A DNA stretch of 49,453 nt from Pseudomonadota bacterium (GTDB lineage Bacteria; Pseudomonadota; Gammaproteobacteria; Burkholderiales; Thiobacillaceae), in NCBI GenBank assembly GCA_021847835.1, contig JAJZPR010000016.1, positions 1-49,453 of the forward strand, written 5' to 3'. The notes below the pieces were generated by a model that was not told the DNA's origin, did not search any database, and saw only the letters and a list, made by a program, of their open reading frames with translations. The position numbers were made by a program, and so were the translations under genes. Positions 43,143 to 49,453 of the stretch are shown here, piece by piece. Each line of letters opens with the position of its first letter. The stretch's first letter is position 1.

Positions 43143-44894
43143 ATGATCAAATTTCTGTTGCCCCTGCTGCTGTTGGCGGCTTCGCCGGTTCACGCATGGT
43201 GGGACAGCGACTGGGCTTCCCGCCGGGCGTTCACGATCAATACTGCGGAGACGGGGGCCGGGGTGAAGGAAGCCCAGGCCAATGTGCCGGTGCTGATCCG
43301 TTTGCACATGGGCAATTTCGATTTTCTGGGCGCCAATCCAGACGGCTCCGATCTGCGTTTTGTGGCGGGCGACGACAAGACACCTTTGAATTTCCAGATC
43401 GAAAAATTCGATAGCACAGCCGAGCAGGCGCTGGTCTGGGTGCAGGTGCCCAAGCTGGAGGGCGGCAACGACAAGCAGCAGATCTGGCTGTATTTCGGCA
43501 ACGAAGGTGCGCCTGCCATAGGCGACGGCAAGGCGACTTACGACCCCACCTATGTGTTGGTGCAGCATTACGCGGAAGCCAGCGGCGCACCCCAGGACAG
43601 CACGGCGTCGGCAATCCCATCCGGTGCATTCACCGGTACGCGTACGCCGGGCGGCGTGATCGGCGCGGCCGTCAAATTCGATGGCGCGCAGTCGTTGGCG
43701 ATTCCTGCTGCACCGAAGCTCGTCTTTAGCGCGGCAACAGGGATGACCGTCTCGCTCTGGGTCAAACCCGACGTGGCAGGACAGACGGCGACGCTGATGA
43801 ATGCCGGGCAAACGCTGGTCCTGGCGCTTGAAGGCGGCAAACTGGTTGCCCGCTCGGGAAATGCCGTAGTGACGGGCCAGGATGTGCCGGCTGGAAGCTG
43901 GAGCCTGGTGTCGGTGTCGCTGGGCGACAAGCTCGCTTTGTATCTCAATGGCGCGATGGTGGGCGAGGCGGCGGCAGCGGCCGCGGATGCTGCGTTGAGC
44001 CTGAATGTCGGCTCGGGCTTCAAGGGCGAAGTCGACGAACTGGTGCTCTCCAATGTCGCGCGCGGCGCGGACTGGCTGCGCCTGGCCGCGATGACGCAAG
44101 GGCTGGACAGTGACAAGGTGGTGCTGGCGGGCGATGAGGAAAGTGAGGAGGGCGGTGGCGAGGCGTCCTATTTCGGCGTGATTCTGCAAAGCGTGACGCT
44201 GGACGGCTGGGTCGTGATCGCCATCCTGATGGTGATGCTGGGCATCAGTATCCTGGTGATGGCTTCCAAGGCGCTGTTGGTGAACAGGATATCCAAGGCA
44301 AACAAGGAGTTCCTGGAAGCGTTTCATGGTCTGAAGGCGCAGGAGACAGCCGAGCTGGATGCTGACGACGATCCGGAAGACGCTGATCTGAAGGACAGCG
44401 GCATGGCGGAGATACTGTTCGGTCATCACGACCACCACCAGCACTCGACCCTCTATCGCATCTACCACGCGGGCATTCAGCAAGTGAAGAACCGCATGGG
44501 GAACCGCAGCAGCGTGAGCCTGTCGCCGCAGGCTCTGGACGTGGTGAAGGCAAGCCTGGATGCCACGGTGGTGCGCGAAAACCAGAAGCTCAACAGCCTG
44601 ATGGTGCTGCTTACCATTGCGATTTCCGGCGGGCCTTTCCTGGGGCTGCTCGGCACCGTGGTGGGGGTGATGATCACCTTCGCGGCGATCGCCGCTACCG
44701 GTGACGTGAACGTGGCTGCGATCGCACCGGGTATTGCCGCTGCGCTGGTGGCCACGGTGGCAGGTCTGGCTGTCGCGATCCCTGCGCTGTTCGGATACAA
44801 CTATCTGGGCTCGAGAATCAAATCGATCAGCGCCGACATGCATGTGTTCGTGGACGAGTACATCGCACGCATCGCCGAAACCTACAGCCGATAG
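43143..44894 (+). CDS. ExbB/TolQ-type proton channel fused to periplasmic DUF2341-LamG domains
   Basis: A 583-residue fusion. The signal peptide is MIKFLLPLLLLAASPVHA. A DUF2341-type start follows (WWDSDWASRRAFTINTAETG to WLYFGNEGAP, about 19-125), then a LamG/concanavalin-like sandwich (AAVKFDGAQSLAIP, MTVSLWVKPDVAG, GEVDELVLSNVARG, about 160-320). TM1 is about 360-382. A cytoplasmic loop has an acidic stretch and the His-rich HHDHHQH. Two more TMs carry the ExbB signature GGPFLGLLGTVVGVMITFA and IAPGIAAALVATVAGLAVAIPA. Normal ExbB proteins lack the roughly 330-residue N-terminal part. It heads exbD and tonB genes, forming a dedicated Ton-like motor whose channel subunit carries a possible glycan- or protein-binding domain outside. 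Confidence 0.9.
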   Translation: MIKFLLPLLLLAASPVHAWWDSDWASRRAFTINTAETGAGVKEAQANVPVLIRLHMGNFDFLGANPDGSDLRFVAGDDKTPLNFQIEKFDSTAEQALVWVQVPKLEGGNDKQQIWLYFGNEGAPAIGDGKATYDPTYVLVQHYAEASGAPQDSTASAIPSGAFTGTRTPGGVIGAAVKFDGAQSLAIPAAPKLVFSAATGMTVSLWVKPDVAGQTATLMNAGQTLVLALEGGKLVARSGNAVVTGQDVPAGSWSLVSVSLGDKLALYLNGAMVGEAAAAAADAALSLNVGSGFKGEVDELVLSNVARGADWLRLAAMTQGLDSDKVVLAGDEESEEGGGEASYFGVILQSVTLDGWVVIAILMVMLGISILVMASKALLVNRISKANKEFLEAFHGLKAQETAELDADDDPEDADLKDSGMAEILFGHHDHHQHSTLYRIYHAGIQQVKNRMGNRSSVSLSPQALDVVKASLDATVVRENQKLNSLMVLLTIAISGGPFLGLLGTVVGVMITFAAIAATGDVNVAAIAPGIAAALVATVAGLAVAIPALFGYNYLGSRIKSISADMHVFVDEYIARIAETYSR

Positions 44895-44903
44895 GAGACG
44901 GAC

Positions 44904-45311
44904 ATGGCAGAGATCCGCGAAGACAACGAGCCGTTCGACGACATCAACATTACGCCGATGCTCGATCTGGCGTATGTGCTGCTGGTCATCTTCATCATCA
45001 TGACGACCGCATCGGTGCAGGGTATCAAGGTCAATCTGCCGAAAGCCAGCAATACGCCGAGCCTGGCCAAGCCCAAGACCAAGTCCGTCACTATCGACGC
45101 GGCGGGACAGATTTATCTGGACACCTATCCCGTCAGCATGGCCGAACTGGAAAGTCGCTTGCGCAGTTTCAAGGCGGTCACCCCCGACCTGCCTGTGGTG
45201 ATCAAGGGCGATTCGCAGATTGCCTACGAAAAAGTGATCGATGTGATGGATTTGTGCGGGCGGCTGGATATCACCCAGCTGGGATTGGTTACGGCCAAGC
45301 AGCCGAAGTAG
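44904..45311 (+). CDS. exbD: ExbD/TolR-type biopolymer transport protein
   Basis: A 135-residue single-pass inner-membrane protein. The signature DDINITPMLDLAYVLLVIFIIMT carries the proton-pathway Asp in the TM (about residue 23). The periplasmic part has the ExbD fold (VNLPKASN, SVTIDAAGQIYLDTYPVSMAELESRL, VVIKGDSQIAYEKVIDVMDLC). TAGGAGA 5 nt upstream is a strong ribosome binding site, and it starts 9 bp after the ExbB-like gene. It should form the proton-driven motor with that protein and the TonB-like protein next. Confidence 0.94.
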   Translation: MAEIREDNEPFDDINITPMLDLAYVLLVIFIIMTTASVQGIKVNLPKASNTPSLAKPKTKSVTIDAAGQIYLDTYPVSMAELESRLRSFKAVTPDLPVVIKGDSQIAYEKVIDVMDLCGRLDITQLGLVTAKQPK

Positions 45312-45313
45312 CG

Positions 45314-45955
45314 ATGCCGGCACACAAACGATCCCTGCGCAGCCGGCTGCCGCTTATAGGCGGCCTGTTGTTCATGGCGCTGTTTACGGCTGCCGTGATC
45401 TGGGGGGTGATGGGATTCATCAACGATTCAGGCGCGCCAGAAAGGCCGAAGATCCAGACGATTTCCTTGGTCAAGCCGCCGCCGCCAAAACCACCGGAAG
45501 AAAAGCCGCCGGAACCGGAAAAAATCGAGAAGCCGAAGGAAGAGGTCAAGATCGACCAGCCCCAGCCGACCCCGGAAGCACCGCCTCCACCACCGGGAGG
45601 CATTCCGGACGGACCGGCTGGCGGGATGGCCACTGATCTGGCTGCGGGCAGCGGTGTGGGCATTGGGGGCGGAGGCGTCGGAGATGAGCGGCGCAACTGG
45701 TATTCACGCATGATTTCGCGCCAGCTCGAAGACGAGCTGAAACGCGCCAAGCGCCTGCAGGGCAAGGATTATCGAGTGGTTGCGCAGATATGGTTCAGCC
45801 CGGCAGGCACAGTCAGCCGAGTGCAGTTCGACAAGAGCACGGGCGATAGCGAGCTGGACGAAACGCTGCGCCAGGAAATTCTGCAAGTGAGTTTGCAAGA
45901 CCCCTTGCCCGGCGATATCCCACAGCCGGTGCGGCTGCGCGTGGTGTCGCGCTGA
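45314..45955 (+). CDS. TonB-like energy transducer
   Basis: A 213-residue protein with one N-terminal TM (LPLIGGLLFMALFTAAVIWGV), a Pro/Glu/Lys-rich spacer (KPPPPKPPEEKPPEPEKIEK), a Gly-rich hinge (GSGVGIGGGGVG) and a TonB/TolA-type C-terminal domain (WYSRMISRQLEDELKRAKRL, AQIWFSPAGTVSRVQFDKS, LDETLRQEILQVSL). The Tyr-Pro motif common in TonB proteins is not obvious. ATG 45314 starts 3 nt after the exbD stop. The partner receptor is unknown, and no TonB-dependent receptor with plug domain is seen in the window. The porin or the secretion system next door may be what it drives. Confidence 0.87.
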   Translation: MPAHKRSLRSRLPLIGGLLFMALFTAAVIWGVMGFINDSGAPERPKIQTISLVKPPPPKPPEEKPPEPEKIEKPKEEVKIDQPQPTPEAPPPPPGGIPDGPAGGMATDLAAGSGVGIGGGGVGDERRNWYSRMISRQLEDELKRAKRLQGKDYRVVAQIWFSPAGTVSRVQFDKSTGDSELDETLRQEILQVSLQDPLPGDIPQPVRLRVVSR

Positions 45956-45994
45956 TTTCATCTTTTGAGCATTCATTCCCTGAATCGAATCACC

Positions 45995-47575
45995 ATGAAA
46001 ATTCGTTATTTCAAACCATTGGTCAAGCCGCTGGCGATGGCGGTGGCGTTGAGCCTGACTGCAGTGACGCCCGCGCAGGCGAGTAGCGAGCGCGAGGAGC
46101 TGGAAACCTTGCGTGCAACGACACAGGCCATCCTGGATGCGCTTGTGGAAAAAGGCGTGTTGAGTGCCGAGGTGGCGCAAAGTCTGGTGAAACAGGCTGA
46201 AAAAAAAGGCCAGGAACAAGCTGAGGCCAGCGCCAAGGCTGACGCGACCTCTAATGTGGTTCGCGTGCCTTATATTCCGGAGGTGGTCAAGCGCGAGATT
46301 CGCGAACAGATCCGTCAGGAGGTGGTGGCGCAGGCCAAGGCCGAGGAGTGGGGCAATGTCAACGCAGTTCCGGAATGGGTCGGGCGGCTGAAGTGGGAGG
46401 GCGATTTCCGGTTGCGTTATCAGGGAGATTTGTTTGCGGATGGCAACGCTCCCGGTACGAGCTTCGTAGACGAGCCCTATGGCCTGGGCAGCATCAGCGA
46501 CCCGATCAATACGGAAAAAGACCGTCAGCGTCTCCGCATCAGGGCGCGCCTGGGGTTGTCGGCAAAAATCACCGATTATGTGTCCGCAGGTCTACGCGTC
46601 ACAACGGGCAACACAAGCGATCCGGTTTCCACCAACCAGACCTTGGGCAATGATTTCAACAAGTTCTCCTTGGTGCTCGATCGGGCGTTTGCCAAGGTCC
46701 AGCCGTGGGACTGGTTGTCCGTTTCGGGCGGCCGCATGCCCAACCCCTTCTTCAGCACCGATCTGGTATGGGACGACGACCTCAACTTTGATGGGGTGGC
46801 AGCCACATTCAAGCCTTGGGCGCGCAGTGATCGTGCGGGTAAGCCATTCATCACGCTGGGGGCCTTCCCTTTGCAGGAAGTCGAGTCGTCGGTGAACAAT
46901 CTGGCGCGAGACCAGTGGCTTTACGCTGCCCAGGCCGGCCTGGACTGGAAGATGGATGCCAATACCCGCTGGCGGTTCGGTTTGGCCTATTACGATTACC
47001 AAAACATTGCTGCGGTTGAGGATACGGTTATCGATGGCTTGTATGACTACGCGGGATCTGTTCTGAGCTCTCGCCAAAAGGGCAACACGCGATTCGAAGT
47101 GGCGCCAGTCGACCAGCCGGGCCTGTTCGGACTGGCTGCCGACTACTCGCTGGTCAACCTGACCGCAACGTTGGATCTGGCGCACTTCGAGCCCGTCCAT
47201 GTGATTCTGGACGGTGATGTGGTGAAAAACATCGGCTACGATGAGGCCGGTGTAAACAGCCTGGTTACACCGCAGGAAGCCAAGACACTGGGCTGGCAGA
47301 CCAAGGTCACGGTTGGTTGGCCATCGATGCAGAACCGCGGCGACTGGCAGGTGTTCCTCGGTTATCGCCATCTGGAACGCGATGCCGTGCTGGATGCGTT
47401 CGCGGATTCCGATTTCCGTTTAGGCGGTACCAACAGCAAGGGATTTTTCATCGGCGGCCTATATGGCGTGGACCGCAACTCCTGGTTGTCGGCCAAGTGG
47501 CTGTCGGCAGACCAGATCGATGGCGAGCCGTTCGGCGTGGATGTGCTGCAGGTGGATTTCAATGCGAAGTTCTAA
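45995..47575 (+). CDS. Putative outer-membrane porin
   Basis: A 526-residue protein with signal peptide (FKPLVKPLAMAVALSLTAVTPAQA). A short coiled segment follows (REELETLRATTQAILDALVEKG, EVVKREIREQIRQEVVAQAKAEEW, about 28-125), then a beta barrel (WEGDFRLRYQGDLF, RLRIRARLGLSAKITDYVSAGLRVTTG, GGRMPNPFFSTDLVWDDDLNFDGVA) with C-terminal Phe (LQVDFNAKF). This matches the putative-porin group with an N-terminal trimerising coil. ATG 45995 gives the cleanest signal peptide; a TTG 30 nt earlier is possible. It lies 39 bp after the TonB-like gene and overlaps the ankyrin gene by 14 bp, so the genes form one operon. Confidence 0.87.
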   Translation: MKIRYFKPLVKPLAMAVALSLTAVTPAQASSEREELETLRATTQAILDALVEKGVLSAEVAQSLVKQAEKKGQEQAEASAKADATSNVVRVPYIPEVVKREIREQIRQEVVAQAKAEEWGNVNAVPEWVGRLKWEGDFRLRYQGDLFADGNAPGTSFVDEPYGLGSISDPINTEKDRQRLRIRARLGLSAKITDYVSAGLRVTTGNTSDPVSTNQTLGNDFNKFSLVLDRAFAKVQPWDWLSVSGGRMPNPFFSTDLVWDDDLNFDGVAATFKPWARSDRAGKPFITLGAFPLQEVESSVNNLARDQWLYAAQAGLDWKMDANTRWRFGLAYYDYQNIAAVEDTVIDGLYDYAGSVLSSRQKGNTRFEVAPVDQPGLFGLAADYSLVNLTATLDLAHFEPVHVILDGDVVKNIGYDEAGVNSLVTPQEAKTLGWQTKVTVGWPSMQNRGDWQVFLGYRHLERDAVLDAFADSDFRLGGTNSKGFFIGGLYGVDRNSWLSAKWLSADQIDGEPFGVDVLQVDFNAKF

Positions 47576-48332
47576 GTGGTTGCTGGCGCTGCTGCTGGTC
47601 AGTGCGCCAAGCTGGGCTTTCGACATGGAGCGCGACGACTGGTTGCTGCCCGAGCCGCAGTCGCTCGCACCTGAATCGCGGCCGCGTTATGACCCGATCG
47701 AATTCGCGCTCATCAAGGCAACAGGAAATGATCGCGACCCGGTGTATGCCGAAGGCAGACAAAGTGAACTGATTGAGGCGGCTGCACGTAACGACATCAA
47801 GCAAGTGGAAGCCCTGCTTAAAATGGGCGTCAACCCCAATGCCGTGATCGATCAATGGGGCGATAACGCCCTGATGCACGCGGTATTGCACGGCAATGTC
47901 GATATGGCGCGCGTCCTGTTGGAGGCGGGCGCCAATCCTGATTTGAAAGGCCGTGGTTTTACCCCGCTGGGCATGGCGGCCTTGCGTGGGCATGGCCAGA
48001 TTGCCCGGCTGTTGCTTAAATCCGGCGCGGACGTCGATAGAAAAAGCAGTGATGGCAATACTCCTCTTATTGCAGCCACCATCATGCATAGGACGGACGT
48101 GGTGCGAGAACTGTTGCCTTATCGCCCCGACATGTCGATCTGGAACCGTGAGGGCCGGGTGAGCCTGGGAATCGCCGTTGAGGAAGGTTTCAAGGATATT
48201 GTTGTATTGATGCTGGCAGCCGGCGCGGACCCCAATGCCATGGACCGCAATGGAAACCGTCCACTGTTTTGGTCTGGCGATCATCATGACATCGCGGTCA
48301 TGCTGGTCGCTCACGGAGGCGTTTCGTTTTGA
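47562..48332 (+). CDS. Exported ankyrin-repeat protein
   Basis: A 256-residue protein with signal peptide MRSSKWLLALLLVSAPSWAF and about five ankyrin repeats from residue 65 (ELIEAAARNDIKQVEALLKMG, NALMHAVLHGNVDMARVLLEAG, TPLGMAALRGHGQIARLLLKSG, TPLIAATIMHRTDVVRELL, IAVEEGFKDIVVLMLAAG). The start overlaps the porin 3' end by 14 bp, with GGTGGA upstream. It is periplasmic by its signal, so it probably binds a protein of the same module. Its stop is followed by a coiled-coil gene in the same transcript. Confidence 0.9.
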   Translation: MRSSKWLLALLLVSAPSWAFDMERDDWLLPEPQSLAPESRPRYDPIEFALIKATGNDRDPVYAEGRQSELIEAAARNDIKQVEALLKMGVNPNAVIDQWGDNALMHAVLHGNVDMARVLLEAGANPDLKGRGFTPLGMAALRGHGQIARLLLKSGADVDRKSSDGNTPLIAATIMHRTDVVRELLPYRPDMSIWNREGRVSLGIAVEEGFKDIVVLMLAAGADPNAMDRNGNRPLFWSGDHHDIAVMLVAHGGVSF

Positions 48333-48379
48333 TGCGCCAGGGCCTCGGCGCGCCAATGTATGCACTTGGAAAGCGGCTT

Positions 48380-49072
48380 ATGAATCGAACACCTCGCATC
48401 GTGTATTTTTTCAGCCCATTCATCAAAGCATCGATACGGTCGGTGCTGTCATTCGTGTTCCTGTTGTGTCTGTCAGGGGTGGCCTTGCATGCCGAGGCTT
48501 CCGATAAAAAAGCCAGCCGCGAGCGCGAGGCGTTGCGGCGGATCCAGCAACAGTTGTCCGTGTTGCAGGGCGAGATGGCGGTTTTGGAGCAGGACAAGGC
48601 AAAGCTGAGCGCGGATCTGGACAAGGCTTCAGCATCGCTCAAGGCAGAAGAAGGCAGGGCAGCGCGTCTGCAGCGCGGTTTCAATAGCAGCAAGCAGCAG
48701 TTGGCATCCCTCACAACGGAACTCACGCTGGCCAAAGAGGAATTGTCCAGCACGGCAAAGCAACTGGCAGAAACCCGCAAAACCCTGGAAGAAACTACCC
48801 GGGCCTTGCAACAGTCCGAATCCGAGAAACGCGGCCTGGAAACTGTCAAGGCGCGCCGTGAGCGGGAGATAGCCTCGTGCGAGAGCAAGAATATTGCTCT
48901 CTATGAGATTGGCCGTTCGCTGATGGACCGTTACGAAAACAAAACCTGCAGCGAAACGCTGGCCCAGAAAGAGCCATTTACGGGGTTCAAGAAGGTCGAA
49001 ACGGAAAACCTGCTGGAAGAATATCGAGACAAGCTGGATGAGCAGAAACTTATCAAACCACCAGGTGGGTAG
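48380..49072 (+). CDS. Exported coiled-coil protein of unknown function
   Basis: About 230 residues. A hydrophobic N-terminal segment (SVLSFVFLLCLSGVALHAEA) serves as signal or anchor. A continuous coiled coil of about 130 residues follows (EREALRRIQQQLSVLQGEM through LQQSESEKRGLETVKARR), then a compact end with two Cys (IASCESKNIAL, ENKTCSETL) and PFTGFKKVETENLLEEYRDK. Earlier in-frame ATGs at 48332 and 48356 are possible; 48332 overlaps the ankyrin stop. It is the last gene of the secretion/Ton-like module. The layout recalls proteins that brace periplasmic complexes, but I cannot assign a function. Confidence 0.78.
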   Translation: MNRTPRIVYFFSPFIKASIRSVLSFVFLLCLSGVALHAEASDKKASREREALRRIQQQLSVLQGEMAVLEQDKAKLSADLDKASASLKAEEGRAARLQRGFNSSKQQLASLTTELTLAKEELSSTAKQLAETRKTLEETTRALQQSESEKRGLETVKARREREIASCESKNIALYEIGRSLMDRYENKTCSETLAQKEPFTGFKKVETENLLEEYRDKLDEQKLIKPPGG

Positions 49073-49096
49073 TCGAGGCTTACGGCAGAATTCATC

Positions 49097-49124
49097 TGTT
49101 GGGATTCAGACATGAATCCCAACA
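49097..49124 (+). terminator. Hairpin closing the Ton-like operon
   Basis: A perfect 12-bp stem TGTTGGGATTCA / TGAATCCCAACA with loop GACA, 24 bp after the last gene. No T-run follows (CGAGTGCTAATTTCC), so it may be factor-assisted or an RNA-end stabiliser. Confidence 0.6.
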
Positions 49125-49453
49125 CGAGTGCTAATTTCCGACTCGGCAACTTTCTGAATCAAGATTGTCGTGGCGGATATGGAGTTGGAAGAGAATTGAC
49201 TTGTCCAAGGTGAAGCCAGGAAGGATTGTTAAGGCTAGAGATAAGCGCTTCATTCGTTCGAAACTTGGCGATCCTCTCAAGTCGGGAAGTTTGTTTTGGC
49301 CTGGGTTGGCATGAGCCGTTCGGGCCATGTCGAAAAGATTATGGCTGGATAAAAAAGTCATTCGTCATCGGCACAATTCAGGCTGTTCAGGCGCAGGCCA
49401 TGCGCATTGTTCAGTCCTCCGGTAGTACGGTTTGGGCGGGGTGGTTCACCCCG
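49125..49453. other. No gene recognised at window end
   Basis: About 330 nt of lower GC content. A 76-codon minus-strand frame (49131-49361) has no recognisable domain or ribosome binding site, and I do not call it. No tRNA, repeat arm or palindrome beyond the hairpin before it is seen. Confidence 0.5.

Noticed and set aside
43107..45323. 738-codon minus-strand frame opposite the ExbB-fusion and exbD genes
   Set aside because: Antisense shadow of well-supported genes; rich in His, Gln and Arg with no motif.
49131..49361. 76-codon minus-strand frame at the window end
   Set aside because: No ribosome binding site, signal peptide, domain or partner gene; likely chance.

Overview
The window is a high-GC stretch of a Gram-negative chromosome. 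It is most likely from a betaproteobacterium: the order epsD, CAAX protease, epsL, epsE, epsF, epsG, exosortase B (xrtB), epsI, together with an EpsA-type LuxR regulator and PEP-CTERM proteins, is the exosortase-B exopolysaccharide (EPS) locus known from methylotrophic and related Betaproteobacteria. The genus cannot be fixed from the sequence alone.

Positions 57-21036 are one long + strand EPS locus. EPS assembly and export genes and exosortase B come first (57-7818). GDP-fucose synthesis follows (gmd, fcl), then a Wzx-like flippase, three glycosyltransferases, a Wzy-like polymerase, a glycoside hydrolase, UDP-glucose dehydrogenase, a WecG/TagA-type transferase and galE. Positions 21141-28520 hold accessory genes: a rhomboid protease, a phosphoesterase, a small unknown protein, two PEP-CTERM proteins, an EAL-CBS-GGDEF c-di-GMP protein and the regulator EpsA. 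Positions 28638-49072 hold a two-partner secretion locus: a secreted protein, an FhaC-type transporter and a giant exoprotein of about 3731 residues. A Ton-like module follows directly (ExbB fused to a periplasmic DUF2341/LamG region, ExbD, TonB), then a porin, an ankyrin protein and a coiled-coil protein.

The most unusual content is a family of dispersed elements built from in-register 7-bp units (NNNCAAG on the left, CTTGNNN on the right) around a core of about 34 nt that is shared in five copies. One array has 32 perfect left-arm units (24248-24471). One copy, between gmd and fcl, has a four-helix-bundle protein gene of the 23S rRNA intervening-sequence family in place of the core, and it supplies the only usable start codon of fcl. 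Nearly all copies lie just behind stop codons. Some end in a GC-rich hairpin bounded by AGAGCGC/GCGCTCT. I read these as a mobile family with one possible autonomous copy and several non-autonomous ones; this is inference. Two other repeat types have entered coding sequence in frame (gmd and the WecG-like gene).
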